This document shows positions 7,497 through 15,450 of a stretch of 32,472 bases of DNA, piece after piece. How positions within the stretch are numbered: position 1 is the first letter of the stretch; every line of letters begins with the position of its first letter. Under the pieces are notes generated by a model, which worked only from the letters and a program-made list of their open reading frames with translations, was not told the DNA's origin and ran no database searches. A program made the position numbers and the translations under genes. Source of the stretch: Pseudomonadota bacterium (GTDB taxonomy: Bacteria; Pseudomonadota; Alphaproteobacteria; Rhizobiales; Xanthobacteraceae); assembly GCA_023423415.1 (NCBI GenBank), contig JAFAFP010000171.1:1-32472 (forward strand), written 5' to 3'.

Positions 7497-8636
7497 TTAT
7501 TTGTCGATCGCGGCGAAAAACACTGCGAACACGCCGTCGAGAACGATCACGAGGAAGATCGATTGCACCACCGCATTGGTGGTCTGCATGCCCAGCGACT
7601 CCGCACTGCCCTTGGTCTCGAGGCCGCGGACGCAGGCGACAATGCCGATCACCATCGCCATGAACGGCGCCTTGATCATGCCGACCATGAAGTGATTGAG
7701 GCTGATGACTTCGCGCAATCGCTGCAGGAACACCTCAGGCTGGATATTGCCATAGAGCGAGGCAACGAGTCCGGCGCCATACAGCGCAGACATCTCGCCA
7801 AGGAATGTCAGCATCGGCACCGCGACGATCAACGCAAGGATGCGCGGCAGCACCAGAACGCTGATGGGGTCGAATCCCATGGTCTGCAAGGCGTCGATCT
7901 CTTCGCGCATTTTCATCGAGCCAAGCTCGGCGGTGTAGGCGCTGCCCGATCGTCCCGCCACCATGATGCAGACAATCAGCACGCCGATCTCGCGCAGCAC
8001 GAGGATGCCGACCATGTCGACGACGAAAATGTCGGCGCCGAATTTGCGGAAATGGAAGATACCCTGCTGCGCCAGAATGGCGCCGATCAGGAACGTGATC
8101 AGCAGAATGATCGGCACTGCGCGCCAGCCGACAAGGTCGATCTGGTTCACCATCGAGGTGAAGCGGAAACTTCGCGGCCGCCACAGCACGCGCAGCCATG
8201 CCACGGCAACGGCGCCGAGCATCTGCGCAAACAGGGCTGTCGAGCGGACAACGTCGACGACGTTCTCGCCGACTGTCGCGAGCCAGTCGGCGGCATGATT
8301 GCGCCGGATACGCTCGGGATTGGGCGCCTCGGTGGTCTGATGCACCGTGTCGACGATGACGCGAAACTGCTCGGGCAGGCCGACGATGTCGGCGTGGAGG
8401 CCGCTCTCGCTGCTGCCGCGCACCAGTCGCTCAAGCAGCCAGGCTCCGTAGGTGTCGAGCTTGGCGACACCCTGCATGTCGATTCGTACAGCCTTGACCG
8501 GCCCTTTGGGGACCGGGGTTGCACGGATCACCTGCTGCTCGAGCTCGTTGGCACGATCAGCCGTCCAGTCGCCAGCGGCGACCAGTTCAAGCCGCTCGCC
8601 GCTGACCCTACCGGTCAACAACGCCTTTACACTCAT
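7497..8636 (-). CDS. mlaE: MlaE-family permease with N-terminal STAS domain
   Basis: The 379-residue product joins an N-terminal STAS-like domain (about 1-110, with the typical Asp-Thr-x-Gly turn in KLDTYGAWLL) to an MlaE/YrbE permease (about 125-379). The permease part has several membrane segments (VPIILLITFLIGAILAQQG, IGVLIVCIMVAGRSG, IFLVIVLDGVFAVFFA) and the conserved AELGSMKMREEIDAL coupling segment. In E. coli the STAS protein MlaB is separate; here the STAS part is built into the permease, a common arrangement outside enterics. It heads the mlaEFD operon, which moves phospholipids between the membranes and supports outer-membrane asymmetry. The start at 8636 follows a G-rich site (GGGGGG), and the gene is divergent from the epimerase gene at 8763. 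Confidence 0.93.
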   Translation of the reverse strand: MSVKALLTGRVSGERLELVAAGDWTADRANELEQQVIRATPVPKGPVKAVRIDMQGVAKLDTYGAWLLERLVRGSSESGLHADIVGLPEQFRVIVDTVHQTTEAPNPERIRRNHAADWLATVGENVVDVVRSTALFAQMLGAVAVAWLRVLWRPRSFRFTSMVNQIDLVGWRAVPIILLITFLIGAILAQQGIFHFRKFGADIFVVDMVGILVLREIGVLIVCIMVAGRSGSAYTAELGSMKMREEIDALQTMGFDPISVLVLPRILALIVAVPMLTFLGEMSALYGAGLVASLYGNIQPEVFLQRLREVISLNHFMVGMIKAPFMAMVIGIVACVRGLETKGSAESLGMQTTNAVVQSIFLVIVLDGVFAVFFAAIDK

Positions 8637-8755
8637 ATAACCCCCCGTCCCCTAAGCCCCTGGACGGCTCTCGGCGTCTTGCGCCTTGAGGAAAACCGCA
8701 TTCCCATCATGCTTAACAGAGCCTTGCGGACTGTCGAGCATCCCTTACCAGTGTG

Positions 8756-8770
8756 TTAAACCATGGTTAA
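8756..8770. promoter_or_regulatory. TTAA-N7-TTAA motif over the epimerase start codon
   Basis: TTAA at 8756-8759 and TTAA at 8767-8770 are spaced by exactly 7 bp, the spacing of CtrA boxes, and surround the ATG at 8763. The surrounding sequence is also nearly palindromic around CCATGG. It is about 120 bp upstream of mlaE. Position over a start codon makes activation of the downstream gene unlikely, so this may be chance. Confidence 0.25.
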
Positions 8771-9758
8771 CCAAAATACCTTGCAACTCACAGTACGGAC
8801 CGAAACCTGGCCCATCGCGGGACACTTCACCATCAGCCGCGGTGCCAAGACCGAGGCCCAGGTGGTTGTCGCCGAGCTATCGGACGGTGAGTTCCGAGGC
8901 CGCGGCGAATGCGTCCCTTACGCCCGCTACTCAGAAACTGCGGGCGCGGTGGCAGCCACGCTCGAAAATTTGGCTCAAAAAGTGGCAGCGGGCCTGTCTC
9001 ACAAGGATGTGCAGTCCGCGTTACCGGCTGGAGCCGCCCGCAACGCGCTGGATTGCGCTTTCTGGGATCTGGAGGCCAAGCGGGCCGGCGAGCCTGTGTA
9101 CAAGCTCGCGGGGCTGCCCGAGCCTCGTCCGCTGACGACAGCCTTCACGATTTCGCTGGGCTCGCCTGATGCCATGGCGCGTGCTGCGCGCGTGGCGGGT
9201 GAGCGCCCCTTGCTCAAGATCAAGCTGGGCGCCGAAGAAGATGCGGAGCGAATAGCCGCAATCAGAGCGGCGGTTCCGCAGACGGAACTGATCGTCGATG
9301 CGAATGAGGGGTGGACGCCTGAGAATCTCACCGCAAATCTTGAAGCTTGTGCGAAGGCTGGTGTCACGCTGATCGAGCAGCCGCTGCCCGCTGCGGCTGA
9401 CACATTGCTCGCAAGCATTCGGCGACCGGTTCCGATATGCGCCGATGAAAGTGCGCACGATCGGGCATCGTTGAAGGCGCTCGCCGGAAAATATGATGCG
9501 GTGAATATCAAGCTCGACAAAACCGGTGGGTTGACGGAAGCGCTCGCGATGATGGCCGAAGCGCGGAACCTGGGCTTGATAACGATGACCGGCTGCATGG
9601 TTGCGACGTCATTGTCGATGGCGCCGGCCATGTTGATTGCGCAAGGCGCGCAATTCGTCGATCTCGACGGACCGTTGCTGCTTGCACGCGATCGCGACAA
9701 TGGATTGCGTTACGAAGGAAGCCTTGTTTATCCGGCGACGACGGAACTGTGGGGATAA
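8763..9758 (+). CDS. dgcA: Dipeptide epimerase / N-acetyl-D-Glu racemase (enolase superfamily)
   Basis: This is a 331-residue enolase-superfamily enzyme of the Ala-Glu epimerase type. The catalytic and metal residues are all present: KIK with Lys152/Lys154, Asp179 (VDANEGW), Glu205 (EQPLP), Asp228 (ADES) and Lys250 (NIKLDKTGG). They sit at a constant +3 offset from E. coli AEE (151/176/202/225/247 by memory). These enzymes epimerise the L-Ala-D-Glu dipeptide released from peptidoglycan; a close branch, DgcA, racemises N-acetyl-D-glutamate in D-Glu catabolism. The usual DgcA partner (DgcN) is not in the window, so the choice between the two is open. The ATG at 8763 is the only sensible start. 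The gene is divergent from the mla operon and followed by about 160 bp of non-coding DNA. Confidence 0.85.
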   Translation: MVNQNTLQLTVRTETWPIAGHFTISRGAKTEAQVVVAELSDGEFRGRGECVPYARYSETAGAVAATLENLAQKVAAGLSHKDVQSALPAGAARNALDCAFWDLEAKRAGEPVYKLAGLPEPRPLTTAFTISLGSPDAMARAARVAGERPLLKIKLGAEEDAERIAAIRAAVPQTELIVDANEGWTPENLTANLEACAKAGVTLIEQPLPAAADTLLASIRRPVPICADESAHDRASLKALAGKYDAVNIKLDKTGGLTEALAMMAEARNLGLITMTGCMVATSLSMAPAMLIAQGAQFVDLDGPLLLARDRDNGLRYEGSLVYPATTELWG

Positions 9759-9917
9759 ATATCCTTCACAGAGTTTCATGTCATGACGCGCGCGATGTGC
9801 AGCTAAACGCGCATTCATTTTTCTTACGGTTCCGTTATGATTCTCCTTGGCAATGTCACATCTTCTTGATTAGCCTCTTTCCCAGGGACGGGCAGGTCAA
9901 TCAGGAGGACGGGTGGA

Positions 9918-10349
9918 ATGTATTTCCGTTCGGCTTTCGCCGGCGCACTGCTGGCGGTCTTTTTTTGTGCCAACGCCAATGCGGCGACACGAATTTCCAA
10001 TGACAAGGGCGGACAAATCGGCCCTTATCTCGATGCGTTTACAAATCTCCGCGATTCCGGCGAACGCGTCATTATCGACGGGCCGTGTCTCTCCGCGTGC
10101 ACCCTTGTGCTCGGTGTGGTGCCGCGCGATCGCATTTGCGTAACGCGTCGCGCTCAGCTCGGGTTCCACGCGGCTTGGAATCCTGGTTCCGATGGGCGGC
10201 CGGTGCGCAGCCAGGCTGGCACTCAGGCGCTGTGGAGCCTTTATCCCGGCCATGTTCGTTCTTGGCTGAAGAAGCGCGGCGGCCTGAAGACCAAAATGGT
10301 CTATCTGTCGGGTTCCGAGCTGGCCTCGATGTATCGGGCTTGCGATTGA
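9918..10349 (+). CDS. Small secreted protein with ClpP/COG3904-like core
   Basis: The 143-residue product has a clear signal peptide (RSAFAGALLAVFFCANANA, cleavage near residue 22) and is therefore probably periplasmic. The core holds ERVIIDGPCLSACTLVLG, then RICVTRRAQLGFHAA. That order (a Cys-x-Ser-Ala-Cys turn followed by a Leu-Gly-Phe-His strand) is what is seen in the ClpP-fold predicted periplasmic proteins grouped as COG3904. The Ser in CLSAC and the His in GFHAA are candidate active-site residues; this is inference. A strong AGGAGG site at 9903-9908 sets the start at 9918. The C-terminal third (SLYPGHVRSWLKKRGGLKTK, then YLSGSELASMY) is basic. It ends in a hairpin shared with a convergent gene. 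Function unknown. Confidence 0.75.
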   Translation: MYFRSAFAGALLAVFFCANANAATRISNDKGGQIGPYLDAFTNLRDSGERVIIDGPCLSACTLVLGVVPRDRICVTRRAQLGFHAAWNPGSDGRPVRSQAGTQALWSLYPGHVRSWLKKRGGLKTKMVYLSGSELASMYRACD

Positions 10350-10360
10350 TAGGCAGTTTC

Positions 10361-10389
10361 TGCGGAGTCTGGTTCCATCAGACTCCGCA
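10361..10389. terminator. Hairpin between convergent genes
   Basis: Arms tgcggagtctg (10361-10371) and cagactccgca (10379-10389) form a perfect 11-bp stem with a 7-nt loop. It lies between the stops at 10349 (plus) and 10399 (minus). There is no strong T run on either side, so it is a terminator by position and stem strength rather than by full consensus. Confidence 0.6.
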
Positions 10390-10398
10390 CAACGATTG

Positions 10399-11178
10399 TC
10401 AGAACGCAGCCGGGAAAACGCCGCCGTCGATCAGGACATTCTGTCCGGTGATGTAACCGGCCTGCGCCGAACACAGAAACGCGCAGGTGGCGCCGAACTC
10501 GTCCGCAGTTCCAAAGCGCTTGGCCGGAACGCTGTTTATGCGGTTCTGGCGTGCCTGATCGAATGAAATGTTCTGCTTCTTCGCATTCCCCTCGATATTG
10601 GATCGCAGGCGATCAGTATCGAAGGCGCCGGGCAGGATGAAATTGATCGTCACATTCGATCCGGCGACCGAACGGGCAACGCCGGCGAGAAATGCCGTGA
10701 GGCCCGCGCGGGCGCCCGATGATAAATCGAGGCCGGCGAGGGGCGCCTTCACCGTTGCGGAGGTGATATTGACGATGCGTCCGAACTTCTTTTCGATCAT
10801 CGGATCGATCGCCTTCTGAATCAGTTCGATGGCGACAGCCATATTGGCGATCACGCCATCGACGATCTGTTCGCGCGAGAGTTCGCGGAAGTCACGCATC
10901 GGCGGGCCGGCATTGTTGTTGACCAGAATGTCCGGCTCCGGACATGCGGCGAACAGGGCTTTCTGACCTTCGGGGCTTGCGACATCGGCCGCGACCGGGA
11001 TGACTTTCGCGCCGGTCGCCTTCGCGATTTCATCGGCTGCGACGAGGAGGCGTTTTTCGTCGCGGCCGTTGATGACGACTTCGCAACCTTCGCGCGCCAG
11101 CGCCATCGCGCAACCATAGCCCAATCCGCGGCTGGAGGCGCAGACGATGGCCTTGCGGCCGGCGATACCCAGATCCAT
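10399..11178 (-). CDS. SDR-family oxidoreductase-like protein lacking catalytic Tyr/Lys
   Basis: The 259-residue product has the Rossmann fold of short-chain dehydrogenases: CASSRGLGYG (13-22) in place of TGxxxGIG, DVAS at about 65, NNNAG (87-91) and NITSAT with Ser140. The usual YxxxK is absent: the aligned stretch reads SSGARAGL, giving Ser153 and Arg157. This matches the BKR-like SDR subgroup known to deviate in both cofactor and active-site motifs, so it may be a true enzyme with altered chemistry or a non-catalytic relative. I chose the ATG at 11178 (DLGIAGRKAIV, with AGGA about 10 nt upstream); an ATG at 11187 would add three residues. It stands alone, convergent with the small secreted protein and followed upstream by a repeat element. 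Confidence 0.88.
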   Translation of the reverse strand: MDLGIAGRKAIVCASSRGLGYGCAMALAREGCEVVINGRDEKRLLVAADEIAKATGAKVIPVAADVASPEGQKALFAACPEPDILVNNNAGPPMRDFRELSREQIVDGVIANMAVAIELIQKAIDPMIEKKFGRIVNITSATVKAPLAGLDLSSGARAGLTAFLAGVARSVAGSNVTINFILPGAFDTDRLRSNIEGNAKKQNISFDQARQNRINSVPAKRFGTADEFGATCAFLCSAQAGYITGQNVLIDGGVFPAAF

Positions 11179-11198
11179 TCGTGGCATCCTATGTTGTT

Positions 11199-11275
11199 GT
11201 CATGGCCGAGCTTGGCGCTGCCATCCACGTCTTGATGCCCAAGACATCGATGCCCGGCGCGAGACCGGGCACGAC
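11199..11275. repeat. Intergenic palindromic repeat, GTCAT...type (second copy)
   Basis: The element starts gtcatggccgagc and ends gaccgggcacgac, with inner complementary segments around 11227-11232 (cgtctt region) and 11241-11246 (aagaca). Ends and internal layout resemble the element at 1787-1903, though it is shorter and diverged. It lies between two same-strand genes. Confidence 0.65.
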
Positions 11276-11323
11276 GAAAAGAGCCAGCAATATTAGTGCG
11301 GATCGCGGGGACTGTGCAAAGGG

Positions 11324-12457
11324 CTAGGAGAGCCGTGCGCTTTCGACCGCACGCATGTCGTTGCCGCGCCAATCGAAGCCGCGGCCGAGCCAGGCATTGA
11401 TGTAGAGAACAGGCAGCATCAGGTCGCGCAGCATGTAAGCCGCGACCGACCAACGCGAGTGGTGCCAGCCGGCCTTGACCGAGAGCAGCCATTCCGCGCC
11501 GTACCAGACAGACAGGAAAGCAATCAGCGACGGCGAGATCGGCGCGTTCGCAAGATAGGCGAGCAATGCGACGGCAAGCGCCGGCGGCAGCCCGCCCGAC
11601 AGGATTTCCAGCGAGAAATAGAGCGGGAAACTTGCGCGCCGCAATCGCGCCCAGCGCCGCTGCCGTTTCCAGACATCGGCGGCTCTCCTGAATCCAAGGG
11701 GCTGGCGCACTGGCGGCTGCATGAGCCGAACCCGCAAGCCCAACCCACGCACAATCTTGGTGCAGGCCGCGTCTTCCGCCGATTCTGCGCCAAGCGCGCG
11801 AATGCCGCCTGCGCTTTCAAGCTGGTCGCGTCGCCAGAACAGCGTCTTGCCTTGCGCAAATCCGAGGCCGATGAAATCCGCGAAATACTGCCAGCGCGCC
11901 TGATACGAGTTCAACATGGCGCATTCGGTTTCGGCAAAGAAACCGACGGGGCGGCAGCCGATCGGCGGCGAGCAAACGAGACCGGTTGTCGGATCGAGTT
12001 TCTCCAAGAGCCGCTGGATATAGTCGCGCGGCAGCAGAACGTTGCTGTCGCAGATCGAAACCAGCGGATAGGCGGCTTCGCGCCAGCCTTTGAAGACGTT
12101 GTTGAGCTTCGGATTCTCGCTGATGCGCTCGTCGCCGATCAGGAGACGCGCATCGATCCAGCGATGATCGGACATCAGGCGATGCAAGAGCGGCACGACC
12201 GGATCATCCGGTCGTGCTGCGCAGAAGATCAATTCATAACGCGGGTAATCCAGCCGGAAGGCCGAACGCAGCGTGTCCTCGATATGATTCTCGAGACCGC
12301 AGACCGGCAGCACGATGCTGACCGGCGGCGAGTCCGGCGCGGCGTCGATCGTTCGCTGATCCGGGCGGCATTGCCGGATGGCGACGGCGATGCTGGCGAG
12401 ATGGATCGCGAGGGCGGATGCTGCGAAAATCGTGAGGGCAACAAGGGCGATGCTCAT
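11324..12457 (-). CDS. GT21-like (ceramide glucosyltransferase-type) membrane glycosyltransferase
   Basis: The 377-residue product has an N-terminal membrane anchor (about 3-27), a GT2/GT21-type catalytic domain and several C-terminal hydrophobic segments (about 288-355). The processive-type motif set is present: Asp84/85 (ARPDD), Asp137 (CDSN), Asp229 (SAEDAA) and RQRRW at 265-269, the (Q/R)xxRW motif. This set is typical of ceramide glucosyltransferase and of HpnI-type enzymes. It would act at the cytoplasmic face of the inner membrane to glycosylate a lipid. No hpn genes are near, so a sphingolipid or other lipid acceptor is equally possible. The frame runs open to 12694 over the divergent phosphoesterase gene. 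I chose the ATG at 12457, just before the anchor; 12469 and 12529 are alternatives, and none has a strong ribosome site. Confidence 0.82.
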   Translation of the reverse strand: MSIALVALTIFAASALAIHLASIAVAIRQCRPDQRTIDAAPDSPPVSIVLPVCGLENHIEDTLRSAFRLDYPRYELIFCAARPDDPVVPLLHRLMSDHRWIDARLLIGDERISENPKLNNVFKGWREAAYPLVSICDSNVLLPRDYIQRLLEKLDPTTGLVCSPPIGCRPVGFFAETECAMLNSYQARWQYFADFIGLGFAQGKTLFWRRDQLESAGGIRALGAESAEDAACTKIVRGLGLRVRLMQPPVRQPLGFRRAADVWKRQRRWARLRRASFPLYFSLEILSGGLPPALAVALLAYLANAPISPSLIAFLSVWYGAEWLLSVKAGWHHSRWSVAAYMLRDLMLPVLYINAWLGRGFDWRGNDMRAVESARLS

Positions 12458-12590
12458 TCGGTGGAGCATGCCGGCAAGCGGTGACACGGTGATGACGAGT
12501 CTGAGCGTGTTCCCCCATGCTGTTGTCATCAAACGGCAATACGGGTGTGAGACACGGGCAGCATCGCACAAGAATGGTGACACCTTGCTG

Positions 12591-13385
12591 ATGAATGCCA
12601 CAAGGCCTCGCCGGTTTCGCACGCTCTTCATCTCGGACGTGCATCTCGGTGCACGTGGATGCCAGGCCGGAAAGCTGCTCGACTTTCTCCGCAACCATGA
12701 GGCAGATGTGATCTATCTGGTCGGCGATATCGTCGATGGATGGGCGATTAAATCGGGATGGTATTGGCCGCAACTTCATAACGACGTGGTGCAGAAGCTG
12801 CTGCGTCAGGTCCGCAAGGGCACGCGGATCATCTATGTTCCAGGAAATCACGATGAATTCCTGCGCGGCTATTACGGCACGCATTTCGGCGGCATCGAAG
12901 TGGTGGAGCATGCACTCCACACAGCGGCCGACGGGCGCAGCTACCTGGTGGTGCACGGCGATCATTTCGACCTGGTTGTCACGCAGGCGCGCTGGCTGGC
13001 GCTGCTTGGCGACAAGGCGTACGACTTTGCGATCATCCTCAACCGGCTTTTCAACCTCATTCGCCGTTCGTTTGGACTGGGCTATTGGTCGTTGTCGCAG
13101 TGGGCCAAGCTGAAGGTCAAAAATGCCGTGTCCTTTATCGGCGAATATGAGCGGGCTTTGGCGGCCGATGCCAAGAAGCACGATGTCCACGGGATCATCT
13201 GCGGCCACATCCATCATGCCGCCATCCATGACGATTTCGGCATCCGGTATGTCAATTGCGGCGACTGGGTGGAAAGCTGCACCGCGGTGGTCGAGCACCA
13301 CGACGGCCGGCTCGAGATCATCCAATGGACCAAGGAAAATCCCGAGATCGACGTCCCGGAATTTTCGGAGGTTCGGGCGGCCTGA
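12591..13385 (+). CDS. LpxH-like calcineurin-type metallophosphoesterase
   Basis: The 264-residue product has the full metallophosphoesterase motif series: DVHLG (Asp16, His18), GDIVDG (Asp46), GNHD (85-88), HGDHFD (about 122-127) and CGHIHHA near the C terminus. Both this series and the HGDHFD form are those of the LpxH (UDP-2,3-diacylglucosamine hydrolase) family. In many alphaproteobacteria that lipid A step is done by LpxI, so this may be an LpxH2-like protein acting on another lipid-linked diphosphate. No membrane segment is seen; such proteins are usually membrane peripheral in the cytoplasm. I chose the ATG at 12591 because sequence upstream of it has no family resemblance. It is divergent from a GT21-like glycosyltransferase, fitting a shared envelope-lipid role. 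Confidence 0.88.
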   Translation: MNATRPRRFRTLFISDVHLGARGCQAGKLLDFLRNHEADVIYLVGDIVDGWAIKSGWYWPQLHNDVVQKLLRQVRKGTRIIYVPGNHDEFLRGYYGTHFGGIEVVEHALHTAADGRSYLVVHGDHFDLVVTQARWLALLGDKAYDFAIILNRLFNLIRRSFGLGYWSLSQWAKLKVKNAVSFIGEYERALAADAKKHDVHGIICGHIHHAAIHDDFGIRYVNCGDWVESCTAVVEHHDGRLEIIQWTKENPEIDVPEFSEVRAA

Positions 13386-13454
13386 CGGCTTGGACTTCTA
13401 TCGAAGGATCGGGCTAGATTTATCTCAGGCAAGTCGACAAGAGCGCATTTTCCG

Positions 13455-14405
13455 ATGGACGCGAACCCCGCATTGACGCCCGGCCAGCCGGTAGGGGCTG
13501 CTTTGCGGGACATTGCGGCTGCGATGGTCGCCCAGGCGCAAGCGATTGTTGACGACGAGGCCGGCGATCCGACCAAGACCGTCCACGCCATTCGCCGCTC
13601 CTTCAAGCACTGGCGCGCGCTGCTGCGTCTGCTCGCGCCGTTTGTCGGCGATAGCGGACACGAGTTGCGGATAACCGCCCGTGATCTGGCGCGAAGGCTC
13701 TCGGGTGCGCGCGATGCGCAGGCGATGATCGATGCCTTTCAGGACGCGATAGAAGGCAACGACGATCAAACAACGGCCTTATCAGCGCGGACGATCGCAA
13801 CGATTCAGGGGCGCCTCATAGCCTTGCGTTCTGCGAATGAGCAAACGATCTGGAATGAAGCAATACGTCGGGAGCTATCGGATTGCCTTATTTCGGCTTC
13901 GGAACAGATCACGCGATGGCATCTGGATAACCTGACATTTTCCGATCTCGCCAAGATGCTGGCGAAAACCTATCGCAACGCGCGCCGCGCGATTCCCGAT
14001 AGCTGGGAAGGAATCGATGCGGAGGAGTTGCACGAGCTGCGACGGCGGGTGGTCGAACATCGGTATCAGATGGAATTGATCGAGCCGGCCTGGCCGCGGC
14101 TGGGGCGTATCTGGGTGGATGAGGCGCAGCGTTTGCGAACGCGCCTTGGCAAGTATCAGGATCTTGCCGTGTTGGCTGAAAATACCGGCCTGCATCGGCC
14201 GCTGGCGCATTGGCGGGCGAAGCTGGTTCCCATCATCGCGCAACGGCAGGCTGATCATGCGAGGGCCGCGCGGCGCATGGCGGCCCGGATGTTTGCCGAA
14301 TCCCCAAAGGCGTTTCGCCGCCGCATCGAAGCCTTGTGGGAAGCCCGGTCAGATGCAGCCGACGAGCCGGCGATTGAATCGTCCGCACAGTGCGTTACCT
14401 TGTAG
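13455..14405 (+). CDS. CHAD-domain protein
   Basis: This 316-residue, largely helical, Arg-rich protein carries the conserved His/basic signature of the CHAD domain in two halves: VHAIRRSFKHWRALLRLL (His44, His52) and LHELRRRVVEHRYQMEL (His193, His202). CHAD domains bind inorganic polyphosphate through this basic surface and can localise to polyphosphate granules. Often they are fused or adjacent to a CYTH domain or polyphosphate enzymes; none is seen here. No signal peptide is present. The gene ends just 2 bp before the threonine dehydratase start, suggesting translational coupling. The ATG at 13455 has no obvious ribosome site, but no better start is seen. Confidence 0.88.
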   Translation: MDANPALTPGQPVGAALRDIAAAMVAQAQAIVDDEAGDPTKTVHAIRRSFKHWRALLRLLAPFVGDSGHELRITARDLARRLSGARDAQAMIDAFQDAIEGNDDQTTALSARTIATIQGRLIALRSANEQTIWNEAIRRELSDCLISASEQITRWHLDNLTFSDLAKMLAKTYRNARRAIPDSWEGIDAEELHELRRRVVEHRYQMELIEPAWPRLGRIWVDEAQRLRTRLGKYQDLAVLAENTGLHRPLAHWRAKLVPIIAQRQADHARAARRMAARMFAESPKAFRRRIEALWEARSDAADEPAIESSAQCVTL

Positions 14406-14407
14406 GC

Positions 14408-15382
14408 ATGGATGCCGTATCCTTCGCCGATATCGAACAGGCTGCAGAACGTATCGCGGGCGTTGCCGTCCGGACGCCGCTGATCCAGTCGCCTTTGCTC
14501 GACGAACGGGTCGGAGCCCGTGTGTTTCTGAAAGCCGAGACCCTGCAGCGCATGGGCTCGTTCAAGTTCCGTGGCGCCTATAACCGTTGCGCATCGTTGC
14601 CTTCGGATCGCCGTCGTGGGGGTGTGGTCGCTTATTCTTCCGGCAATCATGCGCAGGGTGTTGCGGCCGCTGCAAAGCTGCTTGGCATGCCCGCTGTCAT
14701 CGTGATGCCGGCCGACGCGCCGCGGCCGAAGCGCGAGCGCACGGCTGCGCTCGGTGCTGAGGTCGTACTCTATGATCGAGACAAAGAAGACCGCGTTGCG
14801 ATCGCGCGGCGGATTGCCGGCGCTCGTGGCGCCGTGATCGTGCCGCCGTTCGACGACCCGATGGTGATCGCAGGGCAAGGCACCATCGGTCGGGAAATCG
14901 TGCAGGACTTGGCTTCGCTTGGCATGAAGCCGGATGTGGTTGTTGTCGGGGTCTCCGGCGGTGGCCTTGCGGCAGGGATATCGCTTGCGGTGAAGACGCA
15001 GGTGCCGGATGCCGATTTCTATACAGTCGAACCGGATGGTTTCGATGACACGCTGCGCTCTTTCGCCAGCGGGCATCGCGAACACAATGCGCGCATGAGC
15101 GGTACGATCTGCGACGCCCTGATGAGCAATTCGCCCGGCGAGCTCACCTTTCCCATCACCAGTCGGTTGATCGGAAAGGGGGTGACGGCAACCGATCGCG
15201 AGGTTGAGGCGGCTGTTGCCTTTGCGTGGAGAGAACTCAAGCTTGTGGTCGAGCCGGGCGGAGCCATCGGCCTGGCCGCCTTGCTGGCGGGACGCCCCGC
15301 GGTGAAAGGCAAGACAGTGATTGCGATCCTGTCGGGCGGCAATGTCGATCCGGAATTGTTTTCCCGCATCATCGCTGCATGA
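14408..15382 (+). CDS. Threonine/serine dehydratase (PLP-dependent, no ACT domain)
   Basis: This is a 324-residue fold-type II PLP enzyme. Lys53 in GSFKFRGA is the Schiff-base lysine, SSGNHAQG lies at 78-84, the phosphate-binding loop SGGGL at 183-187 and the C-terminal SGGNVD near 310. It deaminates threonine to 2-oxobutanoate and/or serine to pyruvate. The regulatory ACT-like domain of biosynthetic IlvA (over 400 residues) is missing, so a catabolic threonine ammonia-lyase or serine dehydratase/racemase-like role is more likely. The frame also opens at a GTG (14390) that overlaps the CHAD gene; the ATG at 14408 gives the usual N terminus. A hairpin terminator follows at 15403. Confidence 0.9.
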   Translation: MDAVSFADIEQAAERIAGVAVRTPLIQSPLLDERVGARVFLKAETLQRMGSFKFRGAYNRCASLPSDRRRGGVVAYSSGNHAQGVAAAAKLLGMPAVIVMPADAPRPKRERTAALGAEVVLYDRDKEDRVAIARRIAGARGAVIVPPFDDPMVIAGQGTIGREIVQDLASLGMKPDVVVVGVSGGGLAAGISLAVKTQVPDADFYTVEPDGFDDTLRSFASGHREHNARMSGTICDALMSNSPGELTFPITSRLIGKGVTATDREVEAAVAFAWRELKLVVEPGGAIGLAALLAGRPAVKGKTVIAILSGGNVDPELFSRIIAA

Positions 15383-15402
15383 CTCGACGGCACAAATGAA
15401 AA

Positions 15403-15432
15403 GGGCGCGCCGATGACGACGCGCCCTTCTTC
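15403..15432 (+). terminator. Rho-independent terminator, bidirectional
   Basis: Arms gggcgcg (15403-15409) and cgcgccc (15420-15426) flank a 10-nt loop, followed by TTCTTCTTT on the plus strand; the minus strand reads CCCTTTTC after the stem. It separates convergent genes ending at 15382 and 15451 and shares its core with the terminator at 4484-4509. Confidence 0.85.
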
Positions 15433-15450
15433 TTTCACTTTCGGACAAAT

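Noticed and set aside
7146..8759. 537-codon open frame opposite mlaF and mlaE
   Set aside because: Both opposing genes are unmistakable, and this frame is His/Asp/Gln-rich low-grade sequence as expected from antisense of GC-rich genes.
12458..12694. N-terminal extension of the GT21-like gene
   Set aside because: It overlaps the divergent phosphoesterase gene and precedes the natural membrane-anchor start; no family resemblance.
14390..14407. GTG start of the threonine dehydratase overlapping the CHAD gene
   Set aside because: The six extra residues are not typical of the family and the ATG at 14408 is better placed, though it cannot be excluded.
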